This document shows, piece by piece, positions 23,283 through 35,408 of a stretch of 64,000 nucleotides of DNA. Source of the DNA: Cryptomeria japonica (taxonomy: Eukaryota; Streptophyta; Pinopsida; Cupressales; Cupressaceae); NCBI RefSeq assembly GCF_030272615.1, contig NC_081413.1:447558538-447622537 (forward strand). Reading direction: 5' to 3'. Under the pieces are notes generated by a model that saw nothing but the letters and a program-made list of their open reading frames with translations, had not been told where the DNA came from and made no database searches. Position 1 is the stretch's first letter, and each line of letters begins with the position of its first letter. Made by a program: the position numbers and the translations under genes.

Positions 23283-24383
23283 TGTTAATAAGATGAGAGG
23301 GGGGGGGGAATCATAAAAACTCACTATGCAATATATTTATCAGATTCAACCTTAGTAGCCTTTACTGCTATACAACTATGATTGTAAATCATTCAAACTC
23401 ATAAATAGATCCACTTAAAACATCATAACACATTTAACACCAGATTTAACATGAAAACCCAAATAGGGAAAAACCACTGTGGGATTTCGAACCCACTAAG
23501 AAATATACCCTTCTAGAATATGCTTGGTTAAAAGCCAATCTTGTTACAAATTACATAAACACATTGCTAGATGTGACCCAGTTAAGGGATTTCCCTCAGA
23601 CTTGTTAGAATCTTACACTTTGTTAGAAGTGACCTTGTCAAAGCATTTCAAACACTCATTCAAAATTTTACCTTGCTAGAGGATTTGCAAATAAGACTGT
23701 TAGGTCCACTTGGTTAAGAGATTTCCTATCACTTACAAAATAAATAATAGTATAAGATATATCTGTGCTGTATATCTAACTCCTGTATTTTCATTGTCAT
23801 AGATCCTTAACAAACTTCTTACATGACATACCAATCATCTATACATCTCCAGCTCATTTGCATCCTTCATTTAATAATACTTTTATCCATCCAATGCATT
23901 CTATTATTACTTGGTAAATACTGAACCTCACTCGGTATATATTCTACCTTCTTTAATCGATAGCGATAACCTTAGGGTTTACCAACTAACATCTTGCTCG
24001 GTAACATAGAACAATATCAAACCTTAACTAATTCTCTAGCTTGAAATATTTTCTCCTTCTTATTCAGTCTTCGAATACTCATATATAGGATATCAAAACA
24101 ATCAAAACAACAAAATCTCATCATTGTCTAACTCGGTAATAGTTTCCCATTGAATAACTTATTACTCCCCTTCATTTTCATTCTCTCTATGTCACTTACC
24201 AACATCTTTATACTCATCAAAACATACTCATTAAGATATGGCAACATCATACTGAATCACAAAATCAATTGCTTGAATTCAATGACAGAATAATATTATT
24301 AAGACAGTAATCATCCTTTCTCAGTTATATCCACAATCTTCAACAACCTTCTCAATATCCTCATTCTTTGTGAAATGTTAACA
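23283..24383 (-). repeat. Element C 3' LTR with 361-bp internal deletion
   Basis: Begins TGTTAATAAGATGAG and ends GTTAACA on plus. Colinear with the 5' LTR except for a gap near 23770, where ATATCTG is followed directly by TGCTGTA; in the 5' LTR 361 extra bp lie between two short TCTG direct repeats. Confidence 0.88.
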
Positions 24384-24766
24384 ATCCCCCCCTTTGGCAT
24401 TGATGGCAAAACCAACTTTTAATGGAAATACCTAACTTGATTTTATTTCAATTGATTTGGATTCAGATTGTTATTAATCTTTTCCTGTTGTTATCCTTGA
24501 ACTCTGCAACCAGTCATTAGTCTTCTCCCATCTTCACCTATTAATCTTCACTAATTAGTCTTCTCCCCCTTTGACAACAATGCCAAAAAGTAAAACTAAT
24601 TCATGATTCCTTCTGCTGTGAAGTAATTTTCTTGCTGAAAATACAAATGTATCATCTCAGTCTTGATCAGAGAAACTTGTCTTCAGTCACTATTTCCTAC
24701 ACAACTTTAGGCAACCTCCTAAAGTGTGTAAAGCAGCATCAACTCATAAATAGGTATCCTATAGAT
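24384..24766 (-). other. Element C 3' noncoding region with two purine tracts
   Basis: Element-strand tract AAAGGGGGGGAT abuts the LTR (24384-24396); a second with CATTGTTGTCAAAGGGGG lies at about 24562-24588. No ORF. Confidence 0.75.
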
Positions 24767-26164
24767 TCATAGAATTGATGCTTTCACCGAACTTTGTGAG
24801 TGAGTACTAGATAGGGGTAGGACCCCTAACTTACTTTTGAGATACTCAAAAGTGTCCCTTGGCAGTGGCTTAGTGAAAATGTCTGTTATTTGTTCCTTTG
24901 AACTAATATATTCTAGCACAACTTTCTTCTCTTGAACTTCTTCTCTGAGATAATGATACTTTATAGAGATATGCTTTGTCTTAGAATGCATTACCAGATT
25001 CTTTGAAATGTTAATGGCACTAGTATTATCACAGAATATAGTTACTGGCTCGGTAACTTTCTCATTCATACCTTCCAACAGTTGTTTGATCCATGCTATA
25101 TTGGTACAATTCAATGTTGCAGCAATATATTCAGCTTCAGCTATTGACTGTGAAATGCATCGTTGTTTCTTGCTAAGCTAACTTACTAATTTGTCTCCCA
25201 AAAAGAAAGCTCCACTGCTTGTGCTTTTCCTATCATCAATGCTCCCTACCCAATCAGCATCAGTGTATACTTTTAAGTCAAAATCATTCCTCTTTTTATA
25301 CACTAAACCATAATCTTCAGTGCCTCTTAAGTATCTGAAAATTCTCTTGATTGTTGTCATATGGGTTTTTTTGGGATTTGCAAAAAATCTTGCAACTATA
25401 CCTGCTGCATGTGCTATATCCAGCCTGCTATGAACCACATATTGCAACTTTCCATTCATAGATCGGTAAAGTATCTCATCAACAAATGTAGATTCATCAT
25501 TCTTTGATAGTTTACAATTGGTAGTCATAGGAGTACTTACAGGTTTAGAATCCTCCATTCCAAATTTCTTCAAGATTTCCTTTATATACTTGGATTGAGT
25601 AATAAAAATCTCATTTTTCATTTGCAGTATTTGTAAACCTATAAAATACTTTATCTCACTGATTAATGACATCTCAAATTCTTTTCACATTTCATTTCCA
25701 AATTTCTTGCATAAAGAGTCATTTTAACAAAAAATAATATCACCAACAAATATGGCCGAAAGCAGTATTCCATTGTCTTCATCATTCTTCATATACATGT
25801 TGTTGTTTTCAGTTGTCCTTATAAATCCAATCTTGATTAAGTAAGAGTTTAGTCTTTCATACCATGCTCTAGGTGCTTTCTTTAGACCATATAAAGCTTT
25901 GTTCAACTTAGATACCTGATCTTTATTCTTGTCTTCAATAAATCCTTCAGGTTGTTCAATATAAACTTCTTCTTCTAGTATATCATTTAAAAATGCAGAT
26001 TTAACATCCATTTGACATACCTTTAAATTTTTGTACGCAGCATATGCCAACAATGTTCTCACTCCTTCAAGTCTTGCCACAGGTGCAAAAGTCTCACCAT
26101 AATCTATTCCTTCTTCTTGAGCATAACCTTTGCAAACTAGTCTTGCTTTATTCTAAATGACCTC
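24767..26164 (-). pseudogene. Element C reverse transcriptase and RNase H
   Basis: Pieces at 25724-26080 (MARLEGVRTLLAYAAY, QMDVKSAFLND, LYGLKKAPRAWYERL), 25178-25672 (EIKYFIGLQIL to DDRKSTSSGAFFLG) and 24767-25114 (ending DIFTKPLPRDTFEYL). The catalytic box, two adjacent Asp in active Copia RT, reads FVGD: the first Asp codon is GGT at 25742-25744, which should abolish polymerisation. Frame breaks lie near 25120-25178 and 25680-25724. The RNase H end is otherwise well preserved. Confidence 0.9.
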
Positions 26165-27384
26165 TCATTTTTCATTTAGCTTGTTTCTGAAAATCCACTT
26201 TGTACCGATCACATTTTTATCTTTTGGTCTTGGGACCAATGCCCATGTTTCACTCTTCTTGATTTGTTCAATCTCTTCTATCATAGCATTTACCCAATCT
26301 TCATTACTAAATGCCTCTTTTACTATTCTCGGTTCAAATTCAAATATCAGACATGTGTTTTGTCTCAGTTTGTTCCTTGTCATCACTAGATCATCCTTAT
26401 CTCCTATAATTTGACTTGATGCATGATTTCTTCTGACATACTTGGCTAATATAGGCTTGGTAGGCTCTGTATGATCTTCTTCATCACTCGATAACTGAGT
26501 ATTTTCTTTATTTTCTTCATCAACTTTCTTGGTAGGACTTCTCAGTCGAACATATACAAACTCTTCATAATCTTTTGGTTCTTTGGAATTTCCTTCATCA
26601 CTTCTTTCTGCAAATTCGTCAATTTTCACATTTGCACTTTCCACTATTTTGTTAGATGATTTGATCAGACATTTAAATGCTTTACTTCTAGAAGAATAAC
26701 CAAGAAATGTTCCTTCCTTACTTTTTTGAACAAACTTTCCATTTCTATCATCTTTGTGAACATAACATCCACTTCCAAATATTTTAAAGTAACTTACATT
26801 AGGTTTCTTGTCATACCAGATTTCATATGGTGTCTTCAAAGTTCCTTTCTTCAGTTGTACTCGATTCAGGGTGTAAACTGTAGTGTTGATCACTTCTCTC
26901 CAAAATGTTTGAGGTACCCTCTTTTCTATCATCAGGGTTCTGGTACAATCTACAATTGATCTATTTCTTCTTTCATCTATCCCATTTTTCTGAGGTGTTT
27001 TCGGTGCAAATACTTGTCTCTTGATACCATGATCGTTGCAAATAGGTTAAATTCATCAGAAATGAATTCTCCTCCTCTGTTAGATCTTAGACATTTCAAC
27101 TATCTTCCCGTTTCTTTTTCCACTCTAGCCTTGTACCATTTGAACATTTGAAAGGCTTATGATTTCTCTTTTAAAAACATAACTGACATCATCCTTGAGT
27201 AATCATCCACAAATAATATAAAGTATTTATCACCATAATAACTTTGAAATTTCATAGGGCCATAGAGATCAGTGTGCACAAGATCTAAAATTCCTTTAGA
27301 AGTGTAGGACTTACTTGTAAAGCTTGACTTTGTCATCTTACCCATGTAGCATCCTAGGCATATTGCTTTCTTAGGTTTTTCCAA
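26165..27384 (-). pseudogene. Element C integrase
   Basis: 27157-27384 gives the start of the core, LVHTDLYGPM with the first catalytic Asp kept, and FVDDYSRMMSVMFL. The middle (about 26933-27156) is frame-broken. 26165-26932 carries the C-terminal domain (FWREVINTTVYTLNRVQ, FGSGCYVHKDD, EGTFLGYSSRSKAFKC), a Glu-rich linker, and runs into the RT start (NVIGTKWIFRNKLNEK). The first part of the zinc-binding region (CLGCYMGKMTKSSF) precedes the core. Confidence 0.88.
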
Positions 27385-27402
27385 GCTCGGTAGACCTCTT
27401 AC

Positions 27403-27921
27403 TCAGTGCTTCTTACTTATTTTGATCAGGTTATCAAAATTTACATGACAAAACATTTTATGCCATAACCAGGTATCTTCTATTTTAGCATATAGACAAT
27501 TGTTCCGAGTTGAGTCAAGATGAAATGTATTATCTTTTGTTTGTGTCCCAGTAGCAACCAGCTTTCCATGTTTGTCATGAACTTTGACACTTCCTTTTTG
27601 AAATTCTATTTGGTATCCTATATTGTTTAGCTGTGCTACACTCAACAAATTGTATTTCAAACCTTCAACCTAGTACACATCATCATATTTAGCATTGTCA
27701 AGAAGTGTGATAGAACCTTTACCTTTCACTAGACATGGTGCATCATTACCAAATCTTACATAGCCTCCATCATAGTCTTCTAATTTAACAAACTTGTGTT
27801 TATCACCTGTCATGTGATGTGAGCATCCACTATCTATGATCCAAGAATCATTTTTATTTATGTGAGGTATCAAGGCTTTTTCCTCATACCTTTCTTCATC
27901 TAGTCCATCTTTGGTAGCCAC
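27403..27921 (-). pseudogene. Element C protease and pre-integrase region
   Basis: 27670-27921 has the aspartic protease active site DSGCSHHMTG and its C-terminal FGNDAPCLVKGKGSI. 27403-27660 has the GAG-pre-integrase segment (KYNLLSVAQLNNIGYQIEF, TWLWHKMFCHVNFDNL). A single stop separates the two, in the same order and position as in Copia-1. Confidence 0.88.
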
Positions 27922-28044
27922 ATAAACAGCTTCCTCTATCTCAGTCTCATCAGATTTGTCATCATTAGATTCCTCATTAGCTACTAGGCATGTCTTTCTA
28001 TCTATCCTTCTGAAGTCTCGGTGTCCTCTGTATTGATTGTCTTT

Positions 28045-29001
28045 CTATCTGTCATCTTGGTATTCTCTCTTTTCACTAGATTCTTTGTCAGGATAGTTAG
28101 AAGCCATGTGTCCTATTATATCATAGTTAAAACATTTTAAAGGTAACTTTCCTTTATACTTACCTTTGCCTCTTGGTAACCTTCTGGCTAATAATGCTTC
28201 AAACTCTTCTTGCTTTCTAATTTCCTCATATAGTTTATGTACCTCTTCCATGTTTTTGCAAAATCTCTCACTTGCTCCACTATGATTTACTTTAGTATAC
28301 TTATACATTCTATCATTGTAATCATCAGATTCACCAAGATGAAAACAACTAAATGCAGATTCAACTTTATTTATCGAAGACCCATTGTTATCAAAAGTAC
28401 TTAACTCAAATGCATGTAGCTTACCGATAGTAGCATCCAGAGAGACTGGCATGTTTGGTACAGACCTTAATTCATTGATTGCAAAGACTTGAATGGCATA
28501 AGTAGGTAGAAGTGTTCTAAGCAACTTACTTGTTACATCCTTTTCTTCAATAGTTCTTCCTGCTCCTTTGGTTTGATTGACATTTTCCTTTAACCTTGTA
28601 TTGTATTGGGTTATGTTCTCACCTTCATTCATTCTCATGGATTCAATTTGACCTCTTAGACTATCTACTTTTTCTCTCTGAACATGTTCATCACCACCAT
28701 ACACAGATATAAGCTTGTTCCACATTGCTTTGGCATCAATGCAGCCTTCTATATCATTAAATTCTGAGTTAGTTAATGTTGATGTTATCTCAATCATTTC
28801 TTGAATATGCTCTTGCTTTGCCTTTATCTCTTCCATTGTCATTGGGTAGGTGCTAGGTGCATTGTAATCATTCTCTAGATAATATATTGCATATTCTCCA
28901 ATTCCTAATAAGTGTAGCTTCATCCTTTTCTGCCATGTGGAGAAACTAGACTTGTTCAACTTTGGTGCATCCTTTTTATACATCTTCAGATCTTTCCTCA
29001 A
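28045..29001 (-). pseudogene. Element C Gag (318 aa, uninterrupted)
   Basis: The longest open Copia ORF in the window. N-terminal KLNKSSFSTWQKRMKLHLLG, then MWNKLISVYGGDEHVQ, the ITQYNTRLKENVNQ segment, the LLRTLLPTYA motif, and a C-terminal zinc knuckle. In the knuckle (CFNYDIIGHMASNYPD, about 28088-28136) the second and third Cys are Tyr, so zinc binding should be lost. It starts about 32 bp from the PBS. Same family as Copia-1 Gag but clearly diverged. Confidence 0.9.
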
Positions 29002-29032
29002 GTACCTTTAAACTTTTCTTTCAGAGTCCAAA

Positions 29033-29044
29033 GCTCTGATACCA
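29033..29044 (-). other. Element C primer-binding site
   Basis: GCTCTGATACCA on plus, the initiator-Met tRNA type, two bases left of the LTR start at 29047. Confidence 0.9.
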
Positions 29045-29046
29045 AT

Positions 29047-30508
29047 TGTTAATAAGATGAGGGGGGAGTGAATCATAAAAAACTCACTATGCAATATATT
29101 TATTAGATTCAACCTCAGTAGCCTTTACTGCTATGCAACTATGAATTTAAATCATTCAAACTCATAAACAGATACACTTAAAATATCATAACACATTTAA
29201 CACTAGATTTAATGTGGAAACTCAAATAGAAAAAAACCACTGTGGGATTTCAGACCCACTAAGAAATATACCCTTCTAGAGTATGCTCAGTTAAAAGCCA
29301 ATCTTGTTACAAATTACATAAACACATTGCTATATGTGACTCAGTTAAGGGATTTCCCTCAAACTTGTTAGAATCTTGCACTTTGTTAGAAGTGACCTTG
29401 TCAAAGGATTTCAAACACTCATTTAGAATGTTACCTTACTAGAGGATTTACAAATAAGACTGTTAGGTCCACTTGGTTAAGATATTTCCTATCACTTATA
29501 AAATAAATAATAGTATAAGATATATCTGCAACTTCACATCTGAAATGCTAAAGCAAATTCTATGTGCTCATTGTACTCAAGGTAATCTTGTCATAAGACT
29601 TATCTTGCTTCTTGATGGGCTTCTCAATCTATTCTTTAACCAGATATTCAATCTTCTGTGCTCGGTGATCACTACTGTAGTATCATTGTTCTTCTATTTT
29701 CCCACATCCATTGGTCATCAACAATTTCTTATTTATAAACAATTCATCACCGCTTAATCTCCTTGATCACATTTCCCATGATCAATCTTAGCCATCAGAT
29801 CTTAAAATTTGACTAGGTTCATTGTATCTTTCGATCTAAAAACATTTTATCTCACCTTGGAACTTGTGCTAGGTTATGATTGTTCAATCTGTGCTGTAGA
29901 TCTAACTCCTATATTTTCGTTGTCGTAGATCCTTAACAAACTTCTTGCACGACATACCAATCATCTATACATCTCCAGCTAATTGAAATCCTTCATTTAA
30001 TAATTCTTTTATCTATCCAATGCATTCTTTTATTACTCGGTAAATACTAAACCTCACTCGATAGATATTCTGCCTTCTTTAACGGATAGCAATAACCTTA
30101 GGGTTTACCGACTAGCATCTTGCTCGATAACATAGAATAGTATCAAACCTTAACTAATTTTGTAGCTTGAAATATTTTCTCCTTCTTGTTCAGTCTTCGA
30201 ATACTCATATATAGGATATCAAAATAATCAAAACAATAAAATCTCATGATTGTCTAACTCGGTAATAGTTTCCCATTGAATAACTTATTACTCCCCTTCA
30301 TTTTCTTCTTTCTGTGTCACTTACTGACATCTTTATACTCATCAAAACATACTCATTAAGATATGGCAACATCATACTGAATCAAAAAATCAATTTCTTG
30401 ACATCAATGATAAAATAATATTATTCAAACAGTAATCATCCTTTCTCAGTTATATCTAAAGTCTTCAACAACCTTCTCAATATCCTTATTCTTTGTGAAA
30501 TGCTAACA
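29047..30508 (-). repeat. Element C 5' LTR (1,462 bp, complete)
   Basis: TGTTAATAAGATGAG to GCTAACA on plus. Contains the G tract with GTGAATCA, the CCCAAAT/AAAAACCAC box (29214-29248; here AAACTCAAATAG) and TTAAGGGATTT repeats (29280-29490). The solo-like unit K at 48456-49893 is the same LTR family in the opposite direction. Confidence 0.9.
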
Positions 30509-30513
30509 GGCTT

Positions 30514-31337
30514 ATGATTTGAGATTACACATTCTAGATCCTAGGGTAACTGCGAATTATGCTTAGTACATGCTTGCACACCCATTTCCTCAGATTACCG
30601 ATCTAGCAGACCCTCTTCCCAGCTCAGTAGATGAGGAGGATGATTCAAATGATCCCATCATTAGGAGATGGAGACAAAGACAAGAGCCTAGAGTTGCTTA
30701 GGAGGACTAAGGTGATGGAGATGAGGGAGGAGATGGAGGCGGAGGTGGTAGGAGACCCAAATGGAGAGGAGGTCACTTGAGGGTCCGTGGAGGACCTTTT
30801 GGACTAATTGGTAGGATTGGGAGACCACTTCCCATGGGTGGGAGAGAGGTAGGATGGATTGGGAGGGATACTGGAAGGGCGGGTATGATATCAGTGATAG
30901 GGTTGCCCTCTATAGGAGGAGATAACATTACTGGACTGGATGGGGGTTGTGGGAGATGCATTGATTATGGTTAGACTCAGCTAGACCCTAGGGTTATTGT
31001 AGCTCATGGTAGAGAGGAGGAGGATCTAGAGGATTATGTTCCTCTTATTAGATGACGGGTGCTTAGAGCTACTCAGGCTAAGATTACAGGAGGTGGATAG
31101 GGAGGTGGAGATGAGGGGATTGAGGGTCATGTTCCTCAGTAGGATGTGCCAGAGAAGGATACCTTGGAGAGTCTCAGAGCATAGGTATAGACACTCATGA
31201 CAAAGAGAGACAGGGCTGTTAGGAGACAATAGGATACTCAGGGTCTTCTTGATCACATTTAGCAGGTTGGATTAGGCACTCTCTTAGCTGATACCGTTAC
31301 AACACTATTTTGGGCCAAGAAGGAGACATCACATTAG
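30514..31337 (+). pseudogene. PMD protein, C-terminal part
   Basis: Continuation of the plus-strand PMD ORF after element C. It encodes an acidic DEEDDSNDPIIRRWRQRQE segment, then a Gly/Arg-rich stretch (30720-30980; GGRRPKWRGGHLRVRGGPFG) and a charged tail ending at TAG 31335-31337. The Gly/Arg-rich part resembles nucleic-acid-binding tails, which is inference. Stops occur about every 50-100 codons. The joined ORF would be around 600 codons. Confidence 0.6.
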
Positions 31338-33845
31338 TGATGATTATATGAAGATTTAGTCATAGAGAGCCAGAGGGAAAGTAGCTATCATACAACTATG
31401 AGGATGGATACTACAAGCTGTGGAGTCATGGGACCTCTTCAAAGGAGTGGTGATCGTGTGAGACAAGCATCAGAGGATCTTCTCACCCACAACCACAAAG
31501 ATAGATAGAGTCAAGTGGTAGTGGTACATGACAACCTTGACTTGATTTATATTGATGAGGCACTTGTATTTTTTATCTGATATCATTGTATACTTGGACT
31601 TTTTATTGTTTTATGATGATCTATATGCATTGATTACATGGATGATGTTCTTTTCTTTTCTTTTCATGATGATGATGTTCCATATGATGATGCAATGAAA
31701 AATGCTTTTGATTTTTGATGATTTAAAAATGCAAATGAGAATGATTACTAACTTAAATAATGCAAATGCAATAATCTATATGAAAATGCAAATGAATGAT
31801 TAATTTAATAAGTAATTCAAATGTTATTGATTTTGATGATTTAAAAATGCAAAAGATGATTATGAAATGCAATTAAATGGCCTTAATGGATAAAAAGAAC
31901 TACAATGATAATGATCCTAATGTAAATACTAATGATGATATACTACATGATTGAAATGCAACTAAATGAAATGAATGATGATAATTTAAATGATTCTAAA
32001 GATGAATGCACCTACAATGATCAAATGCAAATAGTTTTTGGTTTGTCCAAGTATACTCAAATTTTATTTATGATCATTAATCTATGAATGAAATGAAATT
32101 CTTATAATGCAACTGACAATTAATGCTTATAATGCAGACAAATAATGAGCTAATCTAAAAAATGATCTAACTAAAATGATACTTCCATTCTTCATATGTT
32201 GTCTTGTAATAGTGCTTGATTTCATCACTGAGATTTTAAAATGTTGTAAGAAAATACAAGCAACTTGACATAATGATTCAAGCTGACCTAAGTATTTCTT
32301 ACATGGCTTTTGATATAGCAAGTTTATACAAGCAACATGATATAATGAATCAAGTTGACCTGAGTATTTCTTGCAGAACAGACAAGGATTATCTCCTTTC
32401 ATTCATGACTCAGAACATCCTCCTTGATCTTTTTCCAATAATATCCTTAGATAAGTACATACCTTAATAAGGGATAAACCACAGACAACAAACAAAGAAA
32501 ATAATCATTCCCCATTATAAATTCCCTAGTCATGGACATCTATGAGTCACATAAAGTACATGATTAGCAATAAAATCAAGATATAAACACTAAATCTTGT
32601 AAGTCATTCACATGTTCTCATGGTCATTACTTGTTATAATAATCTTGATGAATGATAATTGATAATTCTTTATTACTTACTGGTTGATTCTTTGTTTCCT
32701 GAGTTTCATGATTAGTTGCTATAAAATGCCTTGATTTTTGCTGCTTTGTTACTCGTTATATGTTTTAAAACCCTAGGCATTTTTTGTTTTTCTAAGTTTT
32801 CTGAATGTTTTGAATTTTCAAAGATTGAAAAGATCACCTTAGCAAAAGGAATTAGGATTTTTCCCCTAGTGGGAACAAAACTTTATTATGGATGTATGAA
32901 GAATGACCCAGACCATGGTGGGATAAAATGCAGATATGATTGCTAAAATCCAAGACAGTGACTACACTAAGTATGTCAAAGATTGATAATTATTGGTAAG
33001 CTGCATATTTCCTTCTAAATGGTGCAAAGCGATGGATGTGAAAGATGAAATAGATGAGCTAGGATAGATGGAAGCGATAGATGAAAATAAAATGGTTAGA
33101 TGAGATAAGATGGAGTGGATAGGTGCACGAAGCGATCTCATAGATGGAAGAACTCACTCTTTTAGATAGCGCCTATTTACCAGGTTTTCACTGTCTAAAT
33201 TTATTGCATTTTTTCCATATTTTGATTTTTTTCTTCTTTTCTGTTTTCGCTATTTTATACTTTTTAGGGATTTTCTACTTTTCTGATTTTTATTGATTTT
33301 TTCAAGACTTTATATGCTTTTTTTATTGATTTTTTCAAGGACTTTACATCTCAAGCATAGAATTTCTTGAGATGGATAGAATTGATAGGTTAATCAAACC
33401 AATCACCTTCAGGGGTAGATAACTTGTATGCTCATAAGCCATAAGTTGCTACTATGATAAAAGTACCTAACCAATTTGGTTCAAATTTACCTTTCTTTTC
33501 TCGGTCTTGCTGATTTCTTGGATTCTACCTTAGAACTATATATCCAATCTAAAAAATGCATGGCTTGAATCTATGATTATAACTTCTTGCCATTCTCTAT
33601 TGATATACCTTCAAATAATCTATTTCATTTTGGCAACATTCCTGAATCAGCTCAAGTTCTTGAAGTCTAGAGACCCATTTTTCTTCATCTGGTATAAGAC
33701 CTTTCAAGGAAACTTGTAGAGAAGGTATCTCTACTTATATTGGTAATATGGCTTCAGATCCATAGACTAAGAAATATGGTGTTTCCCCTATTGGTGTGCG
33801 GATTCTAGTTTTGTATGCCCAAAGAGAAGGATTTAGTTGAATGTG
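31338..33845. other. Element B region between PMD stop and integrase
   Basis: No credible gene. 31680-32130 is a microrepeat field built on AATGCAAATGAT-like words. 33180-33350 is T-rich. The minus strand from about 33846 down to 33380 reads as decayed C-terminal integrase sequence with many stops, so the integrase gene probably once extended to about 33380. Confidence 0.45.
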
Positions 33846-34352
33846 CTAGTCTTTTCCAGCTTCATTAACTGTTTTCTTCAAGATTTTAAAGAGAGTCTTG
33901 TTTGATGCCTCAACTTGACCATTTCCTTGTGGATAATATGGAGTAGAAAACCTATGTGGGATATGGAATTTCTCATAGAGTTCCTTCACATCTTGATTCT
34001 TAAATGGTCGTCCATTATCAATGATAATGGCCATAGGATCTCCATAGCGAAATATTATATAATTCAAGATGAATGATGATATTTGTTTTCCTCTCACTTT
34101 TGTCAAAGGTACTTCTTCAGTCCATTTAGTGAAATATTTAGTAGAAGTCAGAATGAACTTATGTCCATTAGAGGATGAAGGATTTATCTTACCTACCAAA
34201 TGAAGGCCCCATTGAGAAAATGGCCATGATCCTGCTATAGGATGCAATTCTTGTGCTGGTGCATGAATGAGATTCCCATGGATCTGGCATTGTTTGCATT
34301 TCTTGGCATATGTGAATGAATCTCTCTCCATAGTAGGCCAATAGTAACCCAT
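33846..34352 (-). pseudogene. Element B integrase (Gypsy type)
   Basis: Begins with YYWPTMERD and the zinc-binding end CKQCQIHG, then the core: WPFSQWGLHLVGKI, IIIDNGRPFKN and YYPQGNGQVEASNKTL. The second Asp (IDNG) and the Glu (QVEASN) are kept. The first catalytic Asp position is His (codon at 34200-34202), so the enzyme should be dead. Strand transfer into chromatin is the family role. Downstream sequence to about 33380 looks like its decayed C-terminus. Confidence 0.9.
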
Positions 34353-34619
34353 TCAAAGAATTTTCTTAGCTAGCGTTAGTCCACTTGAGTGTGTGCCACA
34401 AATACCTACATGAACTTCGTTAAGAACTTTTTTAGATTCTTCTTGTTCGAGACATCTCAATAAAGTGCTATCTAGACCTCGCTTATACAAGGTATCAACA
34501 ATAATAGTATAGCAGAAAGACTAATGGATAAAATTTCTTCTTTGATTATAGGATAGGTTAGGAGGAAGGATTTTCTCTTTTAAGTATTGATAAGTTTTCC
34601 CATATAAGGATTGATCGGT

Positions 34620-35354
34620 TCATGATATATGGAAAATCATGTAGGTATGCTTGGATTGAATGGTAGGGGTTAATATATCTTCCACCAATAATTCATAATG
34701 TTGTTGATTCTCCTGATTCTGCAAGATAGATGCTATTGTATCCATTGCATCTGTTGCTTTATTCTCATTTCGTGGGATCTGAGTGAATGATACTTCATCA
34801 AAGTGTTCTTTAAACTCTTCTACCAACTATTTGTAGGGCATGATATTTTCATCCTTAGTTTGATAATCATCATTTATTTATTTGATGATAAGGTGTGAAT
34901 CACCATAGGCATGTAATTCCTTGATATTCCATTCAATAGCCAATTTGAGACCAATAGTCAATGCTTCATATTCTACAATATTGTTTTTGCATGGAAACCA
35001 CAATCTATATGATTTTGGAATTATGTGTCCCTGAGGTGTGATGAACAAAATTACTACGCCTGATCCACATTGTGTATAAGAACCATCAAAGTACAACTCC
35101 CAAAATTTTGTACTTATTGTCAGAATGTCTGCATTAGGAAATTTAATGTGGAATGGTATGTCATCTTGTAAAGGTTCTTCAGATAATTGATTAACGATGA
35201 CTTGTCCTTTGATATCTTTTTGATCAACATATTCTATATCAAACTTACTTAGTACCATAACCCACTTTGCCATTCTGCCTGTCAAAGTTGACTTGTTCAG
35301 CAAATACTTTAGTGGGTCAATTTTTGCTATCAGTTTCACAAAATGAGTCAGCAT
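34620..35354 (-). pseudogene. Element B second RNase H domain
   Basis: 34878-35354 has LYFDGSYTQCGSGVVI, then NNIVEYEALTIGLKLAIEWN and LHAYGDSHLIIK; 34620-34826 continues with VEEFKEHFDEVSFTQIPRNE and KATDAM. The Asp/Glu/Asp pattern (FDGS, VEYEA, YGDS) is that of the additional, archaeal-like RNase H found between RT-RNase H and integrase in Tat-lineage Gypsy elements. This is the main reason to place B in Tat. A frame break lies between 34826 and 34878. Confidence 0.85.
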
Positions 35355-35408
35355 ATAATGTCATAGCTTCTAAGTTGCAAATACAACTACTAGCCATGTC
35401 TTCTCTAT

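Larger units (their letters stand above)
23283..30508 (-). mobile_element. Element C: full-length Ty1/Copia inside the PMD ORF of B
   Basis: LTRs 23283-24383 and 29047-30508, perfect target duplication GGCTT (23278-23282 and 30509-30513), PBS 29033-29044, purine tract right of 24383. Minus-strand order gag, protease, integrase, RT, RNase H is complete, but every ORF has breaks and the RT catalytic box is mutated. The LTRs differ by eye at close to one base in ten over their first 200 bp, so the insertion is old; B and A must be older still. Confidence 0.93.

Noticed and set aside
30777-30974. Gly-rich plus ORF and the opposing Pro-rich minus ORF as separate genes
   Set aside because: The plus reading is part of the PMD C-terminal tail; the minus one is its complement.
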